From contig JAVTVX010000009.1 of NCBI GenBank assembly GCA_033439265.1, positions 7,715,109-7,779,108 on the forward strand: DNA of 64,000 bases, written 5' to 3'. The notes beneath the pieces are model-generated. The model did no database searches, was not told the origin of the DNA, and worked only from the letters and a program-made list of their open reading frames with translations. A program made the translations under genes and the position numbers. Positions 11,400 to 21,202 of this stretch are shown here, one piece after another; within the stretch, counting starts at the first letter, position 1, and every line of letters starts with the position of its first letter. The DNA comes from Dillenia suffruticosa. Lineage: Eukaryota > Streptophyta > Magnoliopsida > Dilleniales > Dilleniaceae.

Positions 11400-13719
11400 G
11401 TCAACAAGTTACGGATCATCATATAATCTTCAATTATATTATCACGAACCCAAGTTGAGATAGAATCTCCATTTATATTCTCGTTTAGTAACTTAGTAGA
11501 AAAGATAAGTATTCCCAATCCACCTCCAAGTTACTAATAGCCTCTTTATTACCCATGTGAAAAGAATTTCTGGGCGTATTACGGATAACAACAACTATTT
11601 CTCATCTTTGTGATTCTATAAGTAAAATACATGCTTTTGTTGCGATAAAAACCCAAAGACTCATGAATCAATTGTTTACCAATGTGTATTAACCGATCAA
11701 AGATCACAAGTGTAATACTCAAATCATTTTTTCTAATATCTCTATCATTTAACACATTAGTCCAAATACATCAAAATAAAACAACTTTTTTCTTTTTCAT
11801 AATAATCTAACCTAATAATATCAATCAAAATGCCATAGTAGCCCACACTTCCTTCTCTTGGATTCGTGTCTCTTATACTTGCATAGTCTATTATTGATGA
11901 ACTCACAAGTATTTTAGAATTTTGAGTCCATTTAATTTTCTCCCAATCTCTACTAAGAAATCTAAATCTATTAATTACAACTCCAATGTATCTTTCAGTA
12001 ATAGGGATAGTCCATTGAGCTAACCATTTATAACTCAATTGTAACCTAAAATGATATAAGATATTGATAATTCAAATTAATATAATTAAGGTAAATAGTG
12101 AATGGAAATGAAATTTTAACCAAGTTAATTTGTATATTATGATTTCTCTCGATCAAATATGAAAGTTCTTACAAGTTAGTATATCAATCTCATGACTAGA
12201 CAATCATCTTAATATTATCTCCTTATAAATTGTTGAAATTCATCGAAAAAATTCATGAAGTTAGAATTATTTAAATTTAACATATTAAACACAAAACTAC
12301 TTAATTTATTTACTTACATGCATAAAGGAGCAATGCCTTCATAGTGATCAACAATATAATGACGTGTCTGACTCCATGTAATACTATCCATTCTTACCAC
12401 ATTAGTTGTTTCAATTAACTTTCCATAAGTGTTAGATAAATAACTTTTTGACTCTTTATCATCCATTAACTTAGGATATCAAATTTCTCTTGTGAATGTT
12501 GTCTCAATTCCATTAAGATGCTTCAAATAAAAGGTTAAAGACTCTTCTATAATATCCCCTTCTATAATAGAATCCTTAGAATGAGCCTTATTACATACAT
12601 AAAATTTAAATCTAGTCAAACACCTGGAAAAATATAATTATTTTCATATATTTGTATAGATTGAATAGTTATATGCTAATGGAGTTTGAAATCTGGATAT
12701 AAAATATACCTCTCGATTGGATCCACTCATCGATAATGGACTGGTCCACCTAAAATTATCTTAGTTGGAACATGAACCACCAAATAGACCATAATGGTAA
12801 AGAAGGAATGAGAAATCATTTTTTTCAAATGACATGGAGTAATTTTAACACCAAATAAACTTTTCGTAAATTCCCAATGTTTAAAACATTTGCACAAAAT
12901 GTTACATCAAAACATGATAATCATCGGACTTAAAATTCATAAGTTTTACGCTCCTTGCTTACACATCTCAAAATATTTGAGACATAAACATCACACATCT
13001 TAATTTCTTTTAAAACTTTGCAAAACAATTTTTTTCTCATTTTCTTGTAAGGAGTAACAAACTGATGGTATATTCCTTTTCCTAGTAGGAAGCAAGTGTT
13101 GATGCATTTCAGACTTGATGCCTATTTCCTCCAAATCAAAATGTGATTTAAATTATTTTTAAATATTCAAGAATTATTAAAAACTGTCATAACTACAATT
13201 TCATAAACATTTTTCTTAATATGCATAATATCAATATTATAACACTTCTCTTCTTCTACAGTTCAACATCATTTGAATTATTTTCAACTTCCATGTTATC
13301 TTCCATTTCTGTTTCATCATGATTCTTAGCTTGGTTCATACTAACTCTTCCTTCCTTGTTTACCATCCTCTCACAAATCCGATGAGTCATGTTTTTTTCC
13401 ATAAATGAAAGAACAACCTTCCAATCTTGTCAATATCTCTAAACCAAAAGATGGGCTGGGTGCTTATAGGGTGAGTGCTTCTCTCCACTCTTCAATTCCA
13501 TTAAATAACTTTGATATCGATATATATTATTTATATCCAACCACTATCAATAACCCATGTAACAAATTTCTAACCATTAGATAACCATTTAGAGAAAGTG
13601 TTAATATCACAAGTCGGACAAGCAAAACAACCATATTTGTACTCCACCTAGACAAGTTAACATGTGCTAGAAAGTTACTAATGGTCCACAACAAAGTGGC
13701 AAGCATACAAAATGACTCT
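11400..13719 (-). pseudogene. Decayed CACTA TNP2 transposase gene, middle and C-terminal parts
   Basis: Read on the minus strand downwards from 13719, the blocks follow the order of plant TNP2 proteins. A Transposase_21 part (about 13720-13500) includes CFACPTCDINTFSKWLSNG. A short patch near 13200-13260 reads NIDIMHIKKNVYEIVV, like DIMHIEKNVFDNLI in the gene at 40334-43969. A DUF4218-like patch near 12720-12780 reads IILGGPVHYR. A DUF4216-like block at 11757-12038 (93 codons open) contains ERYIGVVINRFRFLSRDWEK and YASIRDTNP. A last patch near 11520-11570 contains PRNSFHMGNKEAISNLEV. Many stops and frameshifts separate them. TNP2 is the CACTA transposase, so this copy is long dead. Confidence 0.65.
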
Positions 13720-14912
13720 AAGTGCCCATTTGGTTGGCTTTTTTTTCAACTTATCCTTTTCTTTTAAAGAAAAATAAAAATTAATTACTTTAAAAAAAAA
13801 GTTAAAAGTTGTTTGATTATTTTTACTTTTGAAATAAAGTAGTTAATTCCTTTTTTATTTTTTTACTTTTAAAGTAAAGTTAAAAGTTTAAAATTAATCG
13901 GTATATTAGAAATTTTATATTATTTAAATGAGAATATTAATGGAATAAAAATAATTATATGAGGATATAAATAGAAAAAAAATATAAATTTTCAGAAAAC
14001 TGGAGTATTAAAAAAAAAGAAAAGTAAAATCTCCTCCAAGAAGCTTTCACTACAAAAAAACACGATTTTAGCCACGGATTTTCGCGACGGAAAAAATTCG
14101 TCGCTATTTTGCGACGGATTTAGCGACGAAAAACTTTTTCGTCGCTAATTTGCCACAAAATTTGCAACAAAAAGTAAGTCGTGGCTAAATTAGCGACGGA
14201 CACATCATTCGTAGCAAAATTCGTCGCTAATTAGTGACGAAAAAATTTTCGTCACTAAATTCGTCGCTAATTGGGAACAAAAAATTTTTTGTTGCAAATT
14301 TCGTCGCTAAATATGACAAAATTTTGCCACAAATTTAAAATTCGTCGCAAAATTTAATCTTTTTTAAATAGAATTTTATTTTTTTATTTTTATTTTTCTT
14401 TTATGTAATATTTAAGTTAAAAATCAATTTAGCGACAGATTTATTTTCCGTCGCTAGATGAAAATCTCAATCCGTATATCCGATAATTTAGCAACGGATT
14501 AAAATCCGTCGCTGAATTTATTTTATTTTTATTTTATTTTAATAATTTCAACGACGGATTCCCAAATCCGTCGCTGAATTTTATATTCTTTTAATTATAA
14601 TTTTATTTTATTTTAATTTTATTTTAATTTTATTTTATTAATTTGTATTAACAAATCATATTATTATTTTATAATATTTTAATTTACATTTTATTTTATT
14701 ATATTATATTTCATTTTTTAGAAGAATAATGTTATTTAATTCTTAAAAAAACCATATATTTTATTTTATTTAAATTATATATATATTTTAATTAATTTAT
14801 TATTTTTTTTACTTTTTTTGTTTGATTTAAAATTTTTTATTATTGTATAGGTAATTTTATTTTATTTATATTATTTTATTCAATAATATAAAATTTTTAA
14901 TTAAATATTAAT

Positions 14913-15110
14913 ATGCCTGCGCGGGCGCCGGCGCATGCACGCACGGGCGCCTGCCTGCCTGGGCGCCCGCGCCCTGCGCGCACCTGTCTCGTCGCTTGCG
15001 GGTGCCTGCCTGGGCGCCCGCGCCTGGGCGTGCCTGCCTGGGCGCCTAGGCAGGTGCGCGGGCGCCCACAGGCAGGCGCGGTGCAGCAGGCGCATGGGCG
15101 CCTGGGTTCC
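14913..15110 (-). repeat. E1 left GC-rich body
   Basis: About 200 bp of GGCGCCCAGGCAGG-like units lie immediately beyond the left tRNA-like module as read on the minus strand. The outer edge CCGGCGCCCGCG followed by ATTAATATTTAAT is shared with the E2 right body, which is only about half as long. Long open frames here are an effect of base composition. Confidence 0.65.
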
Positions 15111-15137
15111 CTTTGTTTTAATTCTAAAAAAACATGC

Positions 15138-15204
15138 AGATGGAGGGATTCGAACCTTGGACCTTCGACTTCGGATTTGAGCAAATCACCACTCCACCAT
15201 CACT
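15138..15204 (-). promoter_or_regulatory. tRNA-like A-box/B-box module, E1 left
   Basis: On the minus strand, TGGTGGAGTGG (15199-15189) fits the tRNA A-box pattern TRGYNNARNNG. GGTTCGAATCC (15156-15146) is a perfect B-box, 32 bp downstream, which is tRNA-like spacing. No acceptor stem can be formed, so it is a tRNA-derived or SINE-head-like sequence, not a tRNA gene. It could act as an internal RNA polymerase III promoter. Confidence 0.55.
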
Positions 15205-15776
15205 TGGTATTAGTGTTATGTGATGATAGTTTTGTTTTCTTTTTTCCACCTTTTTGTTTCCTATTCTTATTTTTTTTTTCTTTTGGTTTTTTTTTTCTTT
15301 TTATTTTCATTTCTTATATATAATAAATTTATTGAAATTTGAATAAAAATATTTTGTGATTAAATATATAGATTTTTTAAATTATTAATATATTATAATT
15401 TATTGATAATTATAATTTTATAGTTTTAAGATACATTTTTAAATTATGGATTAAAAAAATAAAATAAAAATGAAAAAGAATAATAAAATAATAAAATAAA
15501 AGAAAAAAAGAAGAAATCAAATATAATATTAATATATTTTTTAATTAATTTATTATTTTATTTTAAATTAGTATTTTATAATTTTTTATTTTATTAAAAA
15601 TTATCATATTTATTAGTTTTAATTAAATATTATTTTAGGTTGGTGGTATAAATAAAAAAAGTTTTTATATTTATTATTTTAAATTGTTATTATATATTAT
15701 TTTATTATTATTAGAAAAATGTAAAAAAAAAGATAATAAATAATAAAAAAAAAACTTTATATCACAATAATATCGT

Positions 15777-15840
15777 TGGCTCGGTGGTTTACAGGTTGCG
15801 TGTGTACAGGAGTTCGTGCAAGAGTTCGGAGTTCGAACCA
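15777..15840 (+). promoter_or_regulatory. tRNA-like A-box/B-box module, E1 right
   Basis: TGGCTCGGTGG at 15777-15787 differs from the A-box pattern at one key base. GAGTTCGAACC at 15829-15839 is a near-consensus B-box. The module faces the right end of E1 and is followed by a GC-rich body. The same module is found inverted in E2 (18343-18406), and a diverged version in E3 (23317-23369). Confidence 0.5.
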
Positions 15841-15888
15841 CGGTGGAGGCAGAAGTGCGACATTTTCCAGCAATTAAGAGTTGATGCT

Positions 15889-16035
15889 GCTGGCTCGGGC
15901 GGGCAGGTTGCAGGGCGGGCGGGTGGGCGGTCAGGTGGGGTGCTGGCTTGGGCGGGCAGGTTGCTGGGCGGGCGGGCGGTCAGGTTGGGTTGGTGCTGGG
16001 TGGGTGGGCACGTGGATTTGCAGGCTCATGGGCAG
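15889..16035 (+). repeat. E1 right GC-rich body
   Basis: Units such as GGGCGGGCAGGTTGC and GGGCGGGCGGTCAGG repeat across about 150 bp directly before the right subterminal repeats. The corresponding body in E2 uses a different repeated word although its flanks match. Confidence 0.65.
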
Positions 16036-16598
16036 GAATTAGCGACGGATTCGGAATCCGTCGCTAATTCAGCGACGGATTTTAGCAACGGATTCCAAAT
16101 CCGTCGCTAATTCAGCGACGGATAATTTTTTGACGAGTTTGTATTCCGCTAAATTAGCGACGGATTTTAGCGACAAAAATTATCTGTCGCTAAATTTAGC
16201 GACGAATAATTTTTCGTCGCTAAATTTTGTGACGAATTTTAGCCACGAAAACTTATTTGTTGCTAAATTTAGCGACGGATTCCAGATTTTCGTCGCTAAA
16301 TTTAGCGACGGATTTCTAATTTTCGTCGCTAAATTTTTGCGACGCGTTATTAGCGACGAAAAATTTTTTCGTCGCTAAATCCGTCGCTAATGTTTTTAGC
16401 GACGAAATTTTTTAAAATTTCCGTCGCTAAATTTGTGGCTAAAACGCTATTTTTTTGTAGTGTTTTACTTAAAGCAATTTTTCTTCGTGAAAAAAAAAAA
16501 GCTCTTTTTTTTTAAGAGCTTTTAAAAAATTCTGTTTGGCAGGTTTCTCTTTATAAGGAAAAAAGAAGTTGAAAAAAAGTCCTGTCAAACGGACACCA

Positions 16599-16915
16599 AC
16601 TCAGTCCCTTTTCACTGAAAATAATCATGAACAAAATCAAAGAGTTCTAGTTCATACACATCCATGGTGGTAAGTTATATGGAATAAGCTAAGTAGGCCA
16701 AATGAAGTAGTACTCATGAGTTTGAATAGATTGAAACCATCATTTGCTAATTCAAGTCTTACATTCCACGAATTAGTTGCAAATTTAGGATAAAATCTAT
16801 CAAAATGTTTCCACGTTTTCACATCTACTGGATGCCTCAACAACCCATCCTTTGTACGACCCTCTTCATGCCATTTTATGAGATATGAGGTTTTTGTGGA
16901 TATGAATAACCTCTT
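16599..16915 (-). pseudogene. TNP2 transposase remnant, N-proximal part
   Basis: The minus strand contains LLRHPVDVKTWKHFDRFYPK and NVRLELANDGFNLF. These align with LMCHPSDTEAWKYFDRTYPE and NIRLGLCADGFAPF of the CACTA gene at 40334-43969 (Transposase_21 region). It is the upstream continuation of the pseudogene at 11400-13719, separated from it by the MITE and element E1. Upstream of 16915 the gene stops abruptly against a copia fragment. Confidence 0.7.
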
Positions 16916-16929
16916 AAGTTAAGGAATCA

Positions 16930-17691
16930 AAGAAAAATATCATAATATCTTTGTTAGATATAATACATTCCGGTTTCTTTTCCAAAATACAAACTTTACA
17001 ATATTTATATTCAATAATTTTTGTCTAAAAATAAATGTTTTAAAGATTGTTTGCTAGAATGTCCAAGTTGAGCAAGCTATAAAGGGTGAAGGCCATGATG
17101 GTGTGCAATATGAGCAAAGTTATCTTGGGCCAAAAAGTATAAATTTTTTCTCTTAAATCCCTTGTCAATCAATTGATTCGACTCGATATCCTAAAAATTA
17201 ATTTCATTAGAATCAAAAATAACTTTGCAATCTTGGTTCTTGGTGATCTTGCTAATGGACATTATGTTAGAGTTAAACTTTAGAATATAAAAAGCCTTTG
17301 TATTGTTTCCCCAAAAAGTTTAACTTCTCCCAATTTTGTAACTTTTAAATTTTGTCCATTGGCATCCTTGACAACCTTACGGTTAAGAAGAGGAAAAAAA
17401 TTTTTAGCATTGGTTATATCCTTAACCATATGGAAATCACACCCAGAATCTATAATCCAACAATTTGAGCAATTTGAATTAATACCTAAGGCGAGAGACA
17501 TTTCCTTCATCAGCTTCAAAATTTTATCCATTTTTCTTTCAAGAGCAGCATACTAAGTCATTGGATGTGCCAAAACTGCATGCTGAGCCAGGGCTGGCTG
17601 CTCTTGTTCCATCTTCTTAAAATTAGGCTTTAGGTGGGGATGAAAGAATCAGTATTTTTTTATGCCCTGACTTTTTGCAATGGACATACCT
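16930..17691 (-). pseudogene. Copia gag-pol 5' remnant: zinc-finger/protease/pre-integrase region
   Basis: A minus-strand open stretch at 17280-17531 contains CWIIDSGCDFHMVKD, the retroviral-type aspartic protease signature of copia elements (D-S-G). Downstream on the minus strand a GAG-pre-integrase-like patch (IAHHHGLHPL, about 17080-17120) and a C-x2-C patch (CKVCILEKK, about 16960-16990) follow. Integrase, reverse transcriptase and RNase H are absent; the sequence stops next to the TNP2 remnant. The gene continues upstream beyond element E2 at 20018. Frameshifts and stops make it dead. Confidence 0.65.
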
Positions 17692-18137
17692 CACTACAAA
17701 AAAACAGCCTTTTAGCCACAAATTTAGCGACGAAAATTTTTAAAAAATTCGTCGCTAAAAACATTAGCGACGGATTTAGCAATGAAAAATTTTTCGTTGC
17801 TAATAACGCGTCGCAAAAATTTAGCGACGAAAATTAGAAATCTGTCACTAAATTTAGCGACGAAAATTGAAATCCGTCGCTAAATTAGCGACATAAAAAA
17901 ATCCATTGCTAAATTTAGCAATGAAAATTTAAAATTCGTCGCTAAATTTAGCGACAGATAATTTTTGTCGCTAAAATCCGTCACTAATTTAGGGGAAAAA
18001 AATCTGTAATAATAAAAAAATCCGTCGCTAAATTCAGCGACGGATTTGGAATCCGTCGCAAAAATCCATCGCTAAATTCAGCAACGGATTCAAATCTGTC
18101 GCTAAATTCAGCGACGGATTCAAATTCGTCGCTGAAA

Positions 18138-18303
18138 TTCCCACCCGAGCCCACCCGCCCGAGCACGTGCCACCTAAGCCAGCACCCCGAGCCCGCCCGC
18201 CCGAGCACGTGCCACCTGAGCCAGCACCCCGAGCCCGCCCAGCACCCCGAGCCCGCCTGCCCGAGCATGTGCCACCTGAGCCAGCACCCCGCACCCCGCG
18301 CAG
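18138..18303 (-). repeat. E2 GC-rich body next to its left tRNA-like module
   Basis: Repeated units of GAGCCCGCCCGCCCGAGCAC and GTGCCACCTGAGCCAGCACC fill about 165 bp. It is positionally equivalent to the E1 right body (15889-16035) but made of another repeated word. Confidence 0.65.
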
Positions 18304-18342
18304 CCACTTTTAATTGTTGGAAAATGCCTTTGCCTCCACCGT

Positions 18343-18406
18343 GGTTCGAACTCCAAACTCCGCACTCTTCCGAACTCCTGCATGCAACCTGTAAACCACC
18401 GAGCCA
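18343..18406 (-). promoter_or_regulatory. tRNA-like A-box/B-box module, E2 (homologue of E1 right)
   Basis: On the minus strand TGGCTCGGTGG (18406-18396) and GAGTTCGAACC (18353-18343) keep the same order and nearly the same spacing as in E1 right. Confidence 0.5.
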
Positions 18407-19004
18407 AAGATATTATTACGATATAAATTTCTTTTTTATTATTTATTATCTTTATTTCACATTTTTTTAATAATAATAAAATAATATATAATAATAATTT
18501 AAAATAATAAATATAATAACTTTTTTTATTTATACCACCCACCTAAAATAATATTAATTAAAAATAATAAATATGATAATTTTTAATAAAATAAAAAATA
18601 ATAAAATACTAATTTAAAATAAAATAATAAATTAATTAAAAAATATGTTTATATTATATTTTGATTTCTTCTTTTTTCTTTTATCTTATTATCTTATTAT
18701 TTTTTTTCATTTTTATTTTATTTTTTTAATCCATAATTTATAATTTAAAAATGGATTACAATATTTCAAAACTATAAAATTATAATTATCAATAAATTAT
18801 AATATATTAATATTTTAAAAAATCTATATATTTAATTATAAAATATTTTTATTCGTTATAATAAAATTATTATATATTATAATAAAATTATTATATATAA
18901 GAAATGAGAGTAGAAAGAAAAAAAAACCCAAAAATAGAGATAAGGAAAAAAAACAGTGAGAATAGAAAACAAAGCGGAGGAAGAAAGTCATACAACAACA
19001 CCCG

Positions 19005-19072
19005 TGGTGTAGTGGTAGTGGTAGCATCTTTTTGAGGTCCAAGTCGAAGGTTCGAATCCCTCCAACTACAGA
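19005..19072 (+). promoter_or_regulatory. tRNA-like A-box/B-box module, E2 (homologue of E1 left)
   Basis: TGGTGTAGTGG at 19005-19015 fits the A-box pattern exactly. GGTTCGAATCC at 19049-19059 is a perfect B-box. The 33 bp between them is normal for tRNA genes. The bases that should form the acceptor stem do not pair, so it is tRNA-like rather than a tRNA gene. Confidence 0.6.
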
Positions 19073-19087
19073 TATATATATTTTTTG

Positions 19088-19190
19088 TGGCACGCCCCAG
19101 GCAGGCGCCCAGGCGGGCAGGCGCGCGCAAGGCGTGGACGCCCAGGCAGGCAGGCGCCTGTGCGTGCACGGGCCGGCGCCCGCGAGATTA
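19088..19190 (+). repeat. E2 right GC-rich body
   Basis: About 100 bp of GGCAGGCGCCCAGGCGGGC-type units end in CCGGCGCCCGCG before ATTAATATTTAAT. This is the same outer edge as in the E1 left body, which is about twice as long. Confidence 0.65.
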
Positions 19191-20017
19191 ATATTTAATA
19201 AAAAAATTTATATTATTAAATAAAATAATACAAATAAAATAAAATTACTAAAAAAAGAAAAAAAATAATAAATTAATTAAAATATATATATAATTTAAAT
19301 AAAATAAAATATATGGTTTTTTTTAAGAATTAAGAAATATAATATAATAAAATAAAATGTAAATTAAAATATTATAAAATAATAATATGATTTGTTAATA
19401 TAAAATAATAAAATAAAATAAAAATAAAATAAAATTATAATTAAAAGAAGATAAAATTCAGCGATGGATTTGGAATCCGTCGCTAAATTAAATTCGGTTG
19501 TTAAATTAATTTTTTAATTTAAATATTATATTAATATTATATTTTATTTAATTATATATAAAAAAACCTATTTAGCGACGGATTTCGAATCCGTCGCTGA
19601 ATCAGCCACGGATTTAGAAATCCGTCGCTAAACCGTGGTTGTTTAAATTAATTTTTTAATTTAAATATTATATTAATATTTTATTTTATTTAATTATATA
19701 TAAAAAAAACTTATTTAGCAACGAAATTTGCAACGTAAAAATTTTTTGTCGCCAATTAGCGACGAATTTAGTCACGAAAATTTTTTCGTCACTAATTAGC
19801 GACGAATTTAGCCATGAAAATTTTTTCGTCACTAATTAGCGACGAATTTAGCTACGAATGATGTGTCCGTCGCTAATTTAGCCACGACTTCTTTTTCGTT
19901 ACAAATTTTGTGGCAAATTAGCGACGAAAAAGTTTTTGTCGTTAAATTCGTCGCAAAATAGCGACGAATTTTTTCCGTCGCGAAAATCCGTGGCTAAAAC
20001 CGTGTTTTTTTGTAGTG

Positions 20018-20113
20018 CCTCCTTTTTTCGGTGAGTAGCTATTTGTGGGTTTACAGGGCTTATTAGTGGAGAAGGATTTCCACGTAACCCAAAAGAGGTA
20101 GAGATCGATACCA
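20018..20113 (-). pseudogene. Copia 5' untranslated/PBS region, upstream continuation
   Basis: On the minus strand, TGGTATCGATCTC (20113-20101) lies directly after the LTR and resembles the initiator-Met tRNA primer binding site TGGTATCAGAG of plant copia elements. The following gag-like reading frame runs into E2 at 20018 and resumes at 17691. Confidence 0.5.
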
Positions 20114-20459
20114 TGATAAAAGAAGAATATTAATTTGAGGTGTATAAGTCCTCACAAATAGATGAACAATGCACCATATAAAAGTCCAGGAAAGTGCTAG
20201 AGTTCGTCTATCCTTGCTTAAAAAGCACTTTCCTAAGACAACATTTTTCACTTTCCTAAGGCAACTCTTTCCTAAACATGTAAAACTCGATTATGCTTAT
20301 GAAAGAAGTGTACACCAAGAAGAAGTCAAGAAAAAAAAATAAAGGAGAGTTGAAGAAAAGAAATTTGGTTTTAATTGCTCAAGAATGTGTGTACACAGGA
20401 AGTCACATTTGCCTTTGATTTTATGAGGAGATTTGAGCTCCATTTCATATTTTAACACA
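20114..20459 (-). repeat. Copia 5' LTR of the truncated element
   Basis: On the minus strand it begins TGTGTTAAAATATGAAATGG (or TGTTAAAA two bases in) and ends TATTCTTCTTTTATCA, with TG...CA ends. The primer-site-like sequence follows immediately. Its length is about 345 bp. The partner LTR was not found, in line with 3' truncation of this copy. Confidence 0.55.
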
Positions 20460-21202
20460 GCCCCCTAAAGGGATAATTATAGTGAAAAGGCAAAACAGGG
20501 GAAGAGGCAGGTGGAAGGGGAGGTGCCTGCCCAACGTGGACAGGCCTTCAAGGGACCGTTGGAGATTGCCTTCAACGGTCACATTTTGTGATCATTGAAG
20601 GTCCAGGCTGGACAGCACTTGTGCGTCCAGCAGGCCCTTTGTGGGCCTTGTTTGGCAGCATTTTGCTGCCCAAAGTCTGGCCAGAACAGGGCATGGACCA
20701 CCCTTTTAACAGGAAGTGTTGTGCAGCTTGGCTAAAGCCCGGCGCAAGGGCAAGGTGAGCACACTATGCAGTGGTTAGGTCAAGCTAGACCTGTAGCTGA
20801 TGTGGGCCTACGACTGCGTTGATGGGATGATATGACGTGGTTAATATGACAATGGATGCCATTCCTTAAAACCTTCGGTGGGATCATATGCAAAACATGT
20901 GGTCGCAGGGCACATGCGACCTGAGCTGGCACACAAGAAAACTGACCAAATGTGGAAGAGTAAGACAAGTATGGACCAAATATTCTTCAAGTCCAAACAA
21001 CATTTTCTTGCTCTGTCTCTCTCCAGACCTAACTTGAGTGTTGGATTTAATCACACATGCGGAAATGTAAAATGAATCGATTCGGAATTTTCGGGATAAA
21101 TATCTCGATAGGGCGGTCTTCAAAAAAATCGATCGTGTCGCGATGTCCCTCGAACGGCTTGCACGGTCGGATGGTGTTTACGCAATCGAACCACCACCAC
21201 AA
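20460..21202. other. Unassigned non-coding sequence
   Basis: This has a more balanced base composition than its surroundings. Open frames under 85 codons resemble nothing. The last ~165 bp, together with 24112-24560 beyond E3, read like one unit interrupted by E3 and could be part of an old LTR, but no matching ends were found. Confidence 0.3.

Larger units (their letters stand above)
14048..16462 (+). mobile_element. Non-autonomous CACTA element E1 (2415 bp)
   Basis: It begins CACTACAAAAAAACACG and ends TTTTTTGTAGTG, flanked by the 3 bp direct repeat TTT, the hallmark of CACTA transposition. Both ends carry arrays of TTAGCGACGGATTT-like units and their complements, which make many small hairpins. 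There is no transposase. The interior is AT-rich with two GC-rich blocks (14913-15110 and 15889-16035), each next to a tRNA-like A/B-box module facing the nearer end of the element. Read in reverse complement, element E2 at 17692-20017 matches it end to end, so both are members of one family. Confidence 0.9.
13720..16598. mobile_element. MITE-like element with ~30 bp terminal inverted repeats, split by CACTA element E1
   Basis: The left end reads AGTGCCCATTTGGTTGG followed by a T run and CAACTT. The right end, in reverse complement, reads GGTGTCCGTTTGACAGG followed by a T run and CAACTT. Removing the inserted CACTA element leaves roughly 460 bp, a MITE-like size. Flanking bases ACTCT (left) and ACTCA (right) may be a decayed duplication. 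The same TNP2 pseudogene continues on both sides, which confirms a real insertion. The TGCCC(A/G)TTTGG-type ends would fit a hAT-like family, but the superfamily is not secure. Confidence 0.5.
17692..20017 (-). mobile_element. Non-autonomous CACTA element E2 (2326 bp), inverted relative to E1
   Basis: It starts CACTACAAAAAAACAGCC and ends CGTGTTTTTTTGTAGTG with the perfect 3 bp duplication CCT. It is placed on the minus strand because its reverse complement matches E1 from the first bases through both tRNA-like modules and the AT-rich centre. It interrupts the copia gag region, whose reading frame resumes on the other side. Subterminal hairpin units of the AGCGACGGATTT type occupy both ends. 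No transposase is present. Confidence 0.9.

Noticed and set aside
14897..15323. Open frames of up to 136 codons in E1
   Set aside because: Alanine/Arg/Gly-rich low-complexity translations of the GC-rich body; E2 does not keep the same frame.
15138..19072. True tRNA genes at the A/B-box modules
   Set aside because: B-boxes are good but acceptor stems cannot form and the T-stem has a mismatch; they are tRNA-like only.
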